Positions 36,163 to 46,862 of a stretch of 64,000 bases of DNA are shown here, piece by piece. The stretch's first letter is position 1, and each line of letters begins with the position of its first letter. The translations under genes were made by a program, and so were the position numbers. The notes under the pieces were generated by a model, which was not told the origin of the DNA, ran no database searches, and saw only the letters and a program-made list of their open reading frames with translations. Origin of the DNA: Nothopassalora personata. Lineage: Eukaryota; Ascomycota; Dothideomycetes; Mycosphaerellales; Mycosphaerellaceae. The stretch covers positions 744,001 through 808,000 of the forward strand of contig CM066299.1 of assembly GCA_033816765.1 (NCBI GenBank). The letters are read 5' to 3'.

Positions 36163-37297
36163 TGGACTCACTCCCTGTTCGATGGCTCCCCCAGTCGCGA
36201 GAACCTTTCTCTGCATACGCTTTGGACTGCATCCACGTCGTCATCTCCTTCGCCTCGACCTCCATCAAATGCTCGATCACATCTTTGACGTGGCCCTTGG
36301 CGACTTGTCGCTCTCGCAGTCGAGCTGCGATCCACAATGCCGACGTCTCGTACTCACTGGCGGAGTCCTGGAGACTCCTGTCCACTCATTCCTTCACGAA
36401 GGTTTTCTCGGCGCCGGTGTACAGCTCATGGTCCAGGGGGGAGGCAGCGAAGATTTGCAGCGCGATTTCAATCGCAGATGAGGCAGCTGCAGTGTTGCGC
36501 GATGTCTCTTCTTCAGTGCGAGCTGGTGGAGTGGTCGTCATGGATTGTGGTGCTACGGGCCGCGACACGTTGGTGCTGGTGTTTGCTCGTGGTGGAGTGG
36601 CTTTGACTGGAGCCTCGTCTTTGGTACACCGGCATTCGGACTTCGGGGTGAAAGAGCATAGCGGCCATGGGAGGTTTGCGGCCGATATGGTGGTGGCGCC
36701 TCGAATTCAGTTGTGGTCGCGACGTTCTCGTCTGGTTCGTTTGGTTCTTCTTGCTTCACGTGCGGCAGCTCAATGCTGATGAATAAGGGACTCATCAAGT
36801 CTTCTTCGTCTTGAGAGGTCAATCTTCCGTTGTCATGACTATGCGTCTTCCTCTCCATAGCTGATGATCCGCCTGCGCGTCTTTTGATGGGCTTCCTCTG
36901 CTCAGTGTTTGTTATTGTCTTGCTCAGCTGGGATGTGGGCTCACGCACTGGCGGGTCACCTTGCGCCACTCCAGGACCAACAGACCTCACCCAAGTGTGG
37001 CACCGACATGGAACAACGTTTCATTGTTTCTAAGCCGGTAGTTCGACCTTTACGAAGGGCGCATCGATGTGCGTGGCAGCGACACTGCCCTATCCTAGCC
37101 ATGGCCGGGGCAAGCCTGCTGTCAGACAATGCTCCATTTCCGAGCCATGTCTCTAACTCTTCAGACTCGACAAGAGAGCACTCGACGTGATCAGACCGAG
37201 CGATGACTTCGGTCGGGAGGCTTCGGACATCAGGCATGCCACGCGCTTCAAGATGAATCTGGGCCTCTATGATGGATGTGCTCCTGACTGTGAGCAT
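36008..37297 (-). pseudogene. Uncharacterised gene with helical C-terminus, apparently broken
   Basis: An ATG at 37,297 opens a frame (MLTVRSTSIIEAQIHLEARG). A 58-nt intron at 36,985-36,928 (GTCTGT...CCCAG) joins it in phase to LSKTITNTEQRKPIKRR and a Lys/Glu/Pro-rich region (HVKQEEPNEPDENVA). The frame then has to change near 36,640-36,690, either by an unseen intron or by a lesion, to reach KDEAPVKATPP...ASSAIEIALQIFAASPLDHE. An in-frame TGA at 36,386-36,388 splits that from VDRSLQDSASEYETSALWIA and LRERQVAKGHVKDVIEHLME, which reads as the same helical domain. The TGA can be a C-to-T change in CGA. It overlaps the tail of the plus-strand gene ending at 36,162. Family unknown. Confidence 0.4.
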
Positions 37298-37522
37298 CCC
37301 GCGCACTGTTTCCAGAGTATACGATGTAATGATTATCGCATTACGACCACAACGCTAAGAGCCGGTCCACTACATCCGCAGCTGAATCAGTGGCCTAAGG
37401 GAGGCAGACAGCAACGATGCCACCACGTGCGCTCTGCGAAATGGTGCTGCTCCTAGCACTTCAAGCGAGTCGATGTTCCGAAGAATGACACCACTCCCGC
37501 TGCTTCTCTGACCTCTCTCAAC

Positions 37523-37540
37523 CAGCAGCAGCAGCAGCAG
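37523..37540 (+). repeat. (CAG)6 microsatellite
   Basis: Six perfect CAG units in the intergenic space between two divergent genes. Confidence 0.9.
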
Positions 37541-37682
37541 CCTGTTCGTCACACCTGCACCAAGCAGCGCAGGACATGAAATCCTCGTCCGTGAGAAGCT
37601 CGAGCGGCCGCGGCCGACGGTGCTGAGGACGAGCTAGAGTGCTGTACCCCCGATGCTCATCCTCGCTAGCTACTAAGATCCA

Positions 37683-39820
37683 ATGCAGCAGCAATTCTTC
37701 GAGAGACTCACCACGCGGGCCGACATTACAGCCACCCCACGCAAATACCCTCACCTCGCCCACATCCGAACCGACCGTCTTCTGCACGACGTGGCCCATT
37801 CCTCGAAGACGTCTAGTCGACTCCGTTAGAGCAAACCTCGAACACTGGCCGGCAGAGTATCATACCATTACCCCGACCCGAAGAACCCCCAGCGCCAGAC
37901 CGTCCCTCTCTCATCCCTCACAACGACCATCGTAACCCCTTCCACTCCCGCTCACCACAAGATCAAAATGATCCAGGCCGCCGGCGCCCCCAGCCATCGT
38001 CCTCGCTACGCCAAGTACCCACCAGAGCAGCGTCGGAAGCCTTCTTCTCTCAATCAAGCTTCCCTGGCTTCGTCCAGGAAGTGGACGACGACGGTTCCAA
38101 TCGGGACGATACAGGAATGGTGGATGCGCCGACACGCCGAAGGCAAGCAAGAGAGATCCCATCGTCGTCGGCATTGAGTAGTCTTAGTCCCACGCCGGAG
38201 ATTCCGGTGCGGGATTGGAAGATTGTGAGGATTGAAGAGACGAGGATGAAGGATGGGGTGCGGGAGCGGAAGATCGCGTGGAAGGCTACGAGTCATCCGA
38301 GGGCGATTGTGGGGATGCAGCCTGGTGGGAAGGGTGTGTTGAATGTGGCGGGGGTAAGGTGGGGTGGGGGGCGGGAGCAGACGGTTGAGCCAGGGGAGGT
38401 TGATGAGGATGGTATGGTCAGGGTGTATTGGGCCACGACGTGGCATCCTGACTGGGACCTGCCGAAGGAGCTGGTCGCGAGGTGGGAGAGGAGGCATGGT
38501 GAGGACAAGGGCTCGAAGGAGGATAAGCAGCAGCCAAGGTGGTGGCTTTGGCCTGAGCAGACGTATGAATGCCTACCACCAGAACCTGAGCCTGAGCCTG
38601 ACCCTGGCGAACGAGAGCTGATGCCATGGACGGAGGAAGACACTTTCCCACACGATCCTGGGAAGAATTATACCATCAGCTTCCTCGAAGACCGTCGAGC
38701 TGCACTACTTCTGCCGGAGTCGGATCATGGCATTCCAGAATCGACCATCATCAGGTTCCTGAACATGCATGTTCGCAATCGGCTCAGAGTCAGCGAGAGC
38801 TTCGAAGGACATGACTTCCGGTCAAATACGCTTTTCGTGCGCACAGCTCTAGTGTATATCTTCGGCACTGCGACGATCCGACCATGCAGCCATTGCCGCG
38901 ATATTAGTGGGCCGTACCCAAGATGTGTCACCTGGCTAACAGAATTGAGCGGAGCCTGCAGCAACTGTGCCTTCTCACGCCGAGGGAAGGGATTGCGAGT
39001 ACCATTTCACGGGTAAGTGCTCATCGTGGGACTGGAGGGTATACATGCTAACAGGGTGATAGTGCGCTGGTTCCAAGCATCGAAGCTCGCACCAGATGAT
39101 GATGCCATGGAGATTGACGACGATGGACCCGCTCCCCCTTCAGATGGTCCACCGGATGATTCTTCCAGCAGTCCACCACCATCATCAGATCCCGGCAACT
39201 CGGGTCCCGACGATTAAGTGTTGTTGACTCTTCCGGCAAGGACAACTCAAGCTTTGCCGGCGACGATGTTCCTGATGAGGAAGCGCAAGACGGGCATTCT
39301 TCCTCAACCGTCGGTCGGGAACAATATCAACACACCCAAGCTTACACCAACCACGACATTGGCCAGGGTCGCAGTCAATCTCAAGGCAAACGTCCGGCAA
39401 GGATCCGAAGCGACTCCGACACCAGCATCAAGTCCGAAGACTTCGATGCTAGTCCAGAGGGAACGAGCGCCTTCCACCACGATGGCTGTCTACCTCCACC
39501 AGCGCCGTACCGAGACCGGGATATGCGGGCGCCTGATGGACAACCGAGCTTATCGTGTCTTTCATGGCGACTCCTTTAGCAAAGGCCAAGCAACTGACGA
39601 TCAAGTCAACTTCATTCTCAGCTGCTGTACCTGCACCAACACGCAGGCATTACAACAGGCATGGGACGAGTTCCGTAGAGCCGAAAAAGGGCTCTCGCCA
39701 CGGTACGAGAGCAGAGAGCGATATCTTTCGCATGATTGTTGGCGTATCCTGAACCAGCTGATTTGGTGGTCTCCGGAGAAGTGGAGGTTTGAGGGCGAGA
39801 TCGATTTGACGGATGATTGA
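37683..39820 (+). CDS. Cysteine-cluster protein (DUF3716-like), paralogue 2, frame problems
   Basis: The frame open from about 37,815 to 39,012 carries a chromodomain-like piece (VRDWKIVRIEETRMKDG, then WATTWHPDWDLPKELVARWE) and the cluster PCSHC, nine residues, CVT...SGAC, SNC. The sixth cysteine of paralogue 1 is absent. An in-frame 42-nt segment with donor GTAAGT (39,013-39,054) is probably an intron. After EIDDDGPAPPSDG the protein-like frame changes near 39,215 (to SDSDTSIKSEDFDASPEG) and back near 39,520, where the shared C-terminal domain begins (NFILSCCTCTNTQALQQAWD, then EKGLSPRYESRERYLSHDC). Either introns are missed or the gene is damaged. The ATG at 37,683 (MQQQFFERLTTRADITATP) is a possible first exon. 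Confidence 0.5.
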
Positions 39821-39942
39821 GGTTGCTTAACGGCTTTGGGTGCGAAAGTCCATGACATTGATCTCTTCTCTTGGCAATGTATCATCTTCGCAGGATTGAA
39901 GGCAGTGTTTCTGCATATGGCATCAGGACTGTTCATTCGCAA

Positions 39943-41877
39943 TCAATTGGAGAAGTGGAGCGCTTCGTACTTACCTTGTTGTTGTCTGGCAGATCTCCTT
40001 CGCCGGGACACTAGTAGGACGGCCAAAACTATGGTGAGGAAGCCCGTCAATGGCCAGAACCAATGCACGTCCAAGGTGGCGTCGGGATGAGCCATGTAGA
40101 CAGGCGGCATGTCGTGTCCCTGTTGGGGTTCTGCTACTGTTTCGTGGCCGTGAGCTGGCTTCTCGTGGGTCGACTCATGAGCATTGTCTTGTGGGATGGC
40201 AGCAGGCTTGGCGGGCACAGATGTGCCAACGTCGTCGTTACTTGCAGTGTAGCTGCTTCAGGATCAGTAATCGCTGTTTCAAACAGGTCTGATAAATGCT
40301 TACTCTCCCTGAAAACCCTGCTGCAGAATATACGGCTTCCTTGCCTTCAGATCCACGATACACTCTCCAAACAATCCATTTGCCCAAGCAAACCACGCAC
40401 GGGTCCAGTCACTGGCGTCATGGCTTCTGACAGATTCATGTATCAGTCCAAGCCCATCAGTCGAACTGACAAGTTGACGCAGCTGCTGAATGATCTCCGT
40501 GTCGTTATCCGAGGTGAAGATACGCATGATAGATGCCATTGGCCAAGCCATCGCAGGACCATTGTGTGGACCTCCAACAGCAGAGAGAACGGGACCGTGC
40601 GCCCAGTAGGGACTGTCTGTGCTCAACAGACGGCGACGAGTGTTTTGGTAGACGGGATCCTTCTTGTCGAGGAAGCCGAAGAATGCTGACGAAAGCAGAC
40701 TTGGTGAGTTGGAGTCGTCCATGAGGTTCATGCCGCCGAAACCGTCGACCTCGAAAGCATAGACATCATCGTGTTTCTCGGTATGCACGATGCCGTGCTC
40801 CTTGATCGCGGCTCGAATGGTTTCGGACATGGACCTCATCCTGTCCGCGAGTGGGTCGTTCCCAATTTTGTACATTATCTCAGCAGCAAGGCCGATGTGG
40901 TGACTGAACATCATATTGGCCGGTATAAACAGCTGATAGATCGTTGGGTCATCCGATGGCCGGAAGAAAGATCGCACGAGGCCAGTGTTGGCGGCGACAG
41001 GATTGCCATAGCCATTGTTGATGAAGTCCGAGAATCTATAAGACGCAGCAGGAGAGGTTCCATCCGGGTTGTAGGTGGACTCGGTGCTCATATTGGTGGC
41101 AACAGTCACGATCGTTTCAATCGCTTTCACCCAGTTGAACCTGCTGAAGAACTCGTAGTCGCCGGTCTTCTCGTAGTACGTGTGTGACAGCTGCAAGAAC
41201 GATGCGAGAGAGTCGAGCTCATACTTGCACTCGAAGACCACGTCCCATGTGTAGGGTGGCTCGATTTGGTAGCCGCCATACATTACATTGCGTACCTTCT
41301 GCAGACCAGACTCGTCTGGCGGCTGAAAGGCATTGCAGTAGGGCGAGATGGTGATGTATCGTCCTTGTAGGTTGATAGCTCCACGGTACAACGATGCCAA
41401 AGACTCATGGTGGTTTGAAGCTGCGAGGAAGGGGGCATAGGACTGCAGCTGATTCGCAGAGTCTCGCAGCCACATAGCATCGATGTCGCCAGTAATGATG
41501 AAGGCCAGTTCCTCGTCCTCATGGTGAGCCGATACGCCTCGCCAGCTGACAGTGGTGTCCAGGGTATTGGGGTAGGCATTCCGGAAGAGGTGCTTCATGT
41601 CCGGATCCGCAATTGCTGCCATTGTGTCTTCAATGGCAGTCTCGATGACTGAGCTGTTGAAGGTTCGGCATTCTGGCGGCGGTCTCATGTACGGTAACTT
41701 GTGTCGACCTTCGGAGAAGGGTGCGTGAGGGAATCGTGACCACTCGCCATATCGAGGGCATCCATCGGTGTTCTCTTCAACCTCGCCAAGCTCAAAATTG
41801 GTGGTGCCATGATGAATCTGTCCCGTTGCCCTGACGACCAGAAGGCCCAGCACCAGCAGTCGTTGAACGCCGTCCAT
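39943..41877 (-). CDS. GH125-type exo-alpha-1,6-mannosidase with C-terminal membrane anchor
   Basis: Exon 1 (41,877-40,304) and exon 2 (40,255-39,943) are joined by a 48-nt intron (GTAAGC donor, TACTGAT branch) in phase, giving 628 residues. GH125 enzymes remove alpha-1,6-linked mannose without a metal cofactor. The hallmark [14 protein letters not shown] is at residues 130-143, with further family text ([56 protein letters not shown]). A signal peptide covers about residues 1-19. Exon 2 adds a His/Pro-rich linker, a hydrophobic span [18 protein letters not shown] (about 591-608) and a basic tail [12 protein letters not shown]. This predicts a type I membrane protein acting on mannan or N-glycans in the secretory path or at the cell surface. 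Without splicing, the frame would stop after residue 525 and lose the anchor. Confidence 0.88.
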
Positions 41878-43042
41878 TGCTCGGCACCACGCTCAGGTCC
41901 CAGATCGCCACATAAACAATCGTCTTCGAATCCGTTAAAAGGACGCTTCGTCCGACGTGCGAGGAAGGAGGTGTCGTGTCTGGTGGATTCTGCCAAGATG
42001 TTCCCCTCGGCACGCTATAGCGAGCCAAAGACTGGCGCAAGCCACGCAATCTGGAAGTGTCGGCGTAATTCCTCTGCCTGCGCCAAAAATTGCTTGATTC
42101 CGTGTGAGAAACCTAAAGCTGGACCATGGTCATACCCCGATTGCCTGAGTAATCACTGCGCCGATTCGGTACACTGACTCGCCTCCTCCTCGAGCAAGAC
42201 AAGTTTGCGGGGACGTCATCCACCCAGCATCACCGACGACAACACTTCGCCATCAGCCCACAAGATCTGTGCACTTTGCTCCTTCTGTCCCAGTCTGTCG
42301 AAGTCACGCAGCAAGACAGATGACGCGGAGGCAGAGGCGAAGACCACCATACCTTTGCAGAGCCAACTTCGTCTCGGTGAACTCGGGTCACTCTCGATGC
42401 GAAAAGCATTCACCCGTGTCGCCAGCCCTCCACTCTCAGTCGTGCCTTCGTCCACAGCCATACTGCCAACTCACATCATCCCTCTCATATCGTCATTCAA
42501 CCCTCGCTGTACCACGTTGTAGCAGAGACAGGCATGCGCCTTTGCCGGGGCAGGCCGATCAGGAACCACGCAGATACCCTTCAGTCCCTAAGAGCCGCGC
42601 GCCACGCGAGATGGAGAGCATTGAACACCATCCATTCTGCTCGCATACTCAATGCTGGCAGCGCAGCGTGCAGAGCTGTACCTGTCGACATCGATTACGT
42701 TGCTCCATCGCACAGCTTTCTTATGATGGTTGTTGGTTCGGAAGGTTCTCGATGAATATGCGGCCAAGGAAGTGTCTGCGTCCGTCTCGGTCGCGATTCG
42801 CCAGCCGGGGCATTCGCCGAGACGGGTAACCTTGCGCGGCGCAGCGGCAGTGAGGGACGACGGCAGAAGGACGTGGACGAACCACATGGCACTCCCAATG
42901 CTCGCATGTCTCTTCTCCAACTTCGTCTTCTGGTCACTGATCTCTGCTCTCTACACGCCATATGAATGCGGACGGAAAGATGTGGCCCTTACCAGGGACC
43001 ATGTACTAGAAATGATATATTGTGCGTTACTCATGATAACCG
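41878..43042. other. Intergenic, no gene supported
   Basis: This holds the upstream region of the GH125 gene and the 3' flank of the CFEM-like gene. A plus-strand frame at 42,269-42,829 (186 codons) is Cys/Arg/Ser-rich without a recognisable motif and overlaps an equally long minus-strand frame; I take both as chance frames. Confidence 0.45.
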
Positions 43043-44071
43043 TCAAGACGTACTGGCAGTGGGGAGGAGGCCACCCTGCGATCTATTATCCTTCTCATTC
43101 TGGATCTCGTCCTCGACGTTTCTCTCGCGGACCAGCACCTTATTGTTCGACTTCTTCCTCGCGGCAGCCGAAGGCTCGCCCTTCTCCGCATCGTTGTGCG
43201 GCGTCATGCCTCTTTCTGCCGGGTGGATGTTCGACTGCGATCCCACCCTGCTCTCGCTCCGGCTGTAGCCATACCCGTACGGCATGAAAGCTTCGCGGGT
43301 CCTGGTAGGTGTATTTCTCCCACTGGCTGAGATGCCTCCTGCTGCGAGGCTACCGGATTGGTTGGCGGCGGGGTCTTTCATGGGACCTGCCCGTTCGGTG
43401 ATGCCGGCGTTGAAGCCGCCGCGGATCTGATCCATCTTGCGGTCGTGGCGGCGTTTGAGGGAAACGGCGCCGAAGCCGATGGCGGGGAGGAAGATGGCGA
43501 GGACAATCAGCATGATGATCCATTTCTGGGAAGAGGTCAGGAAGACGTGTGGCAGGAGACGGAAGGCCGGGCAACTCACATAATGCTTCTCCCACCACGT
43601 TCCGACGTGCTCGGTCGCGCTGCCAGAGGTGGTGCCCGCGCTGCTGGCAGAGGTGGTGCCAGGACTGCTGCCAGCTGTGCTTGTCGCAGTGGCTGCGGCG
43701 GTGGATGCTCCAGCAGTGGTGGACGCAGCGGCATCAGCATGTTCCGACGCGCCGTTGTCGGAGCCGCAGTTGCTCTTGTACCACGTCGAGACCTGCGTGT
43801 TGTCGCTGGGGTTCGTGCAGACCGAGTCGCAAATGCCCGTCGCCGACGATCGGAGGTTTGTGAGATAGCCGGATTGGCAGAAGCAGACCCAGTTGGCCTG
43901 AGTGGCGGTGTCGGTGGCCTGACAGGCTTGCGCTGCCTGGACGAGGAGCGTACATGACTGCGCGCAGGCGGGGAGCTGGCTGTTGCCGTTGCTGAGGACA
44001 CCTTGCTGTGCCGCGAGGACACTTCGGCCGAGTGAGAGGATTGCAAAGGATGCGATGCGCATCGAGACCAT
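43043..44071 (-). CDS. CFEM-like cysteine-rich single-pass membrane protein
   Basis: Exon 1 (44,071-43,580) and exon 2 (43,525-43,043) flank a 54-nt intron (GTGAGT donor, CTGAC branch, TTCCCAG acceptor). The intron is a multiple of three and stop-free, so an unspliced reading hides it. The product has 324 residues. A signal peptide (1-20) is followed by eight cysteines at 36, 40, 50, 63, 65, 81, 85 and 102, starting PACAQSC. The spacing matches the CFEM pattern closely (CxC in the middle, CX3C, then 16 residues to the last Cys), with a slightly long third-to-fourth gap; Asp54 lies where CFEM proteins bind heme. A Ser/Thr/Ala-rich stalk, a membrane span (about 166-187, [18 protein letters not shown]) and a basic cytoplasmic tail follow. 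Likely a cell-surface sensor, adhesion or heme-binding protein. ATG 44,071 is preferred to the upstream GTG. Confidence 0.75.
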   Translation of the reverse strand: MVSMRIASFAILSLGRSVLAAQQGVLSNGNSQLPACAQSCTLLVQAAQACQATDTATQANWVCFCQSGYLTNLRSSATGICDSVCTNPSDNTQVSTWYKSNCGSDNGASEHADAAASTTAGASTAAATATSTAGSSPGTTSASSAGTTSGSATEHVGTWWEKHYVSCPAFRLLPHVFLTSSQKWIIMLIVLAIFLPAIGFGAVSLKRRHDRKMDQIRGGFNAGITERAGPMKDPAANQSGSLAAGGISASGRNTPTRTREAFMPYGYGYSRSESRVGSQSNIHPAERGMTPHNDAEKGEPSAAARKKSNNKVLVRERNVEDEIQNEKDNRSQGGLLPTASTS

Positions 44072-45060
44072 CTTGGCTGCCTTCACCGCGTTGGCCTAGT
44101 GGTGCATGACATGAAACGCTATCCACGGAGGAAGGCGGGGCGGGAGTGCTGTCGTTTCGTCCGAGTCGTCGGGTCGTGGTCGGAGGATGCTGGTGATGTC
44201 GCTGGTGATGTCGCTGATGTGTGATGCTGTGGGTGTTTTCGGCGTGTGTCTGATTGTTTCCTGGCCGCGGAATGTGCTTGCTGTGCTGGTGGTGTTACCG
44301 GGACGCGGTTATCCGGTGGATGCCTCCCCGGATGTCCTCGCGCAGGCCGTCCGACTGCTTTTCGATTGTAACGAGCGACTGTGGTGAGGACGGACAGACA
44401 ACAGTGCACCGAAGGCGACAGAAGAGGAGATTACGAGGTGTACGGTGGTGGCACCGTTCAGTGCCTTCACGCCTTCCGCTGCAGGCATCGGGACTGTATA
44501 CGAAGTATAATTGGAACACCACTGTTCCAGTGGTTCCCGGAACGCCGCGCACGTCTGGATTGGGTAAGCGAGCCGTTGATTGATGGATGGGACAGGACAC
44601 GGCCAAACATGTTCGACGCACCGAGATGACTGTGTGTCTTGTGTGTGGTGGTGATGCCAACCACATCTTCGTCAAAACAACCACCGCGACCGACGCAGGT
44701 ACGTGGGTGGCGTGGTGTTTTCATCGTGCTGACCGTTCTCCCCGTCGCTCATCACCCACAACCATGTCGTCTCTATTCCCCGGACAATTACCGGCGACGA
44801 TCACGGAACGCAAGTCGCCATGTCGTCTCCCATCACCACCATATAGTAAGATATGCTCACGATGCATAACACAGAATCTCTGCTTCGGAAGCATCCCGGG
44901 ACTTGTTTGCCCTACGGAACCCAAGCATCAAGCTAAGTAGCTCGCCACTCTCCTTTGTATCTCCACCTCACCTCGAATCCAGATCGCTCGGCCGGTATTG
45001 CAGCGAGCGTGAGCGTCATGTCGTCCATCGACTTCACGCCAATGTTGACCTGGCCGCAGT
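44072..45060. other. Intergenic, no gene supported
   Basis: Short frames on both strands lack motifs. The stretch just upstream of the CFEM-like gene is GT-rich (around 44,180-44,300). Confidence 0.45.
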
Positions 45061-46158
45061 ATGGGCTCAGTGCCGCTTCACCTACCACCGACAACGAGGA
45101 CCGGACCGCACGAGAGTTCTGGCCGACGGATCGAAACGCTCCCGATCGCCTGGAGCGCAAGGAAGCAGGAAAAGAGGAAGCGACAGGAAGCGCGCGAGGC
45201 TGAGAAGCGACAAAAGATGGTCACACTACAGTCTCATGGGCAGCCACGCACTTACGGACTCATGTGCTACTACTGCACAGAGCCGAGGCTCAGCGATCAC
45301 CGCTACCCTACCCGAAGATCAGAAACCTTCGAGGCCATGTCAAGCGAGCTCGAGAAAAAGGCCGACGTGGTGAACGGCTGGGACGAGCCGAATGTTCTGG
45401 GAGGAATATCGGAATGACCCGCACTGGTCTTCGCGCGACTCCACGATCCGGAGACACGAACAAGACACGGTAAGCCAAGAGAATCAGGAACTAGAGCCAG
45501 CTCAAGATGCGCGGCCGAGTCTCGTGGAGCTCGAGCGCTCTCGGCGACAACTGCACGTAGAGTGTCGTGACCTGGTCGACGAACGCGAAAAGCATGCGCG
45601 GTGTCTCAAGCAGATCCATCCGCGGACAGCAGAGCTTGAGCTCATGCAGCTCCCTGCCTCGTACGACTGGCTGCTCCACGAGGGCAATGTTTCATTCTGT
45701 CGAAACCGAAGCCAACTCGTGACATACCACAAAGTCCCGACGACAGCGCAACTCGCGCAGGGCGCCAATGCCATATCTGTGAGCGTCCTTGGCATAGGCT
45801 CAGTGCGAGTCGTCTTCAAGAAGCAGCTTGGGCAGGACTGACACGACACGTACGAATTACGTGGTATTCTGCACGTTCCGGCAGCCATCTGCAATGGGCT
45901 ATCCATTCCACGTCTCAACGCCGTGCGCTACTCCTTGAAAGGCTTCGGAACGACCAACGCTTTGTCGTATACAACGTCAAAAACAACAAGTCTTGGTACT
46001 GCGGCAATTCATCTAGTGGTCGCACCAGGATACCTCTGTTTAGCGACCCAGATGTTCAGCCGCTACCTCGCCATGTCACCTGTGGTCGGCCTATATTGAT
46101 CTTCGCTAATCGAAAAGAGCTGTGTAGACCGGCGCCTGACGCAGGTTACAGTCCTTGA
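45061..46158 (+). pseudogene. Copia gag/retropepsin-derived gene, broken
   Basis: The frame from 45,061 includes a basic helix (EKRKRQEAREAEKRQKM) and CYYCTEPRLSDHRYP, a zinc-knuckle remnant that has lost its last Cys. A shift near 45,390 leads to MFWEEYRNDPHWSSRDS and ASYDWLLHEGNVSFCRNRSQ, then ANAISVSVLGIGSVRVVFKK. This follows the Copia protease layout (WLLDSGA...ICNDRS...VLGIGTV...LHVP), but the catalytic D-S/T-G is replaced by H-E-G. An in-frame TGA (45,839-45,841) precedes YELRGILHVPAAICNG, and another shift near 45,940 leads to SWYCGNSSSGRTRIPLFSD. It does not show the dense RIP of the left block. It could be a former host gene built from a Copia gag-pol piece, or an old element fragment. 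Confidence 0.6.
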
Positions 46159-46862
46159 TCTTCCCCGCTTTTCCACTCTTGGATTTGCAGGGACTCTTTC
46201 TGTCGACGCGCGACGTGTATATGTAGCATCTTCCGATCTCACTTGACTGGTCCAGACACCTTCGTCATCAGCCAGCTACTATGTTTCAGCAGATGCGCCA
46301 TGCATTGTCTCTTCGCTTCTGGGCCTGGACGGCCTGCACGTGCTTCGTTGTCAGCAGCATCGTCTCGAATGCGCGACCTGGAAGAAGATGTGGAAGCCAT
46401 ACGTCGCGGTGTGTCTTGTAAGCTGCGAATCGTTTTGCACGGAGTTGTCGCACGTATCCTACTTTTGCCATCTACGTCACGCAAAAGGGTCCATCTACAG
46501 TCTTGAGCAGATCTGTTTCTTAAGATAGCTCGCGGGCCGTGGACATGGATCGTCAACCTTGAATTCCCGCCGCCCGACTACTGTGCTGCTGCTGACATGT
46601 TCACTGTCCTCCAACACGATCATACCATCAAGTCGTCCGGGTGTAATAGCCGGTCCAGCTGTGTGTTTGTTGGTCACCGTCATGGCCGAGGAGTTCCACT
46701 GCCAGCGCAGCCACCGAGTGCTAGAGTACCTAAAACGACTGCCGCCAAGCGGAGAAAACGTCATGGATGCAGGGGGTGTCGCGTTCCAGGTTTGCCTTCG
46801 GGATGAACATGATGAAGGTCAGGTCAATTTCGTCGTGAAAGTGACGAGACATCGCCATCAGG
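46159..46862. other. Intergenic, upstream region of the exopolyphosphatase gene
   Basis: No recognisable frame; short overlapping frames on both strands only. The exopolyphosphatase start lies at the right edge. Confidence 0.45.
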
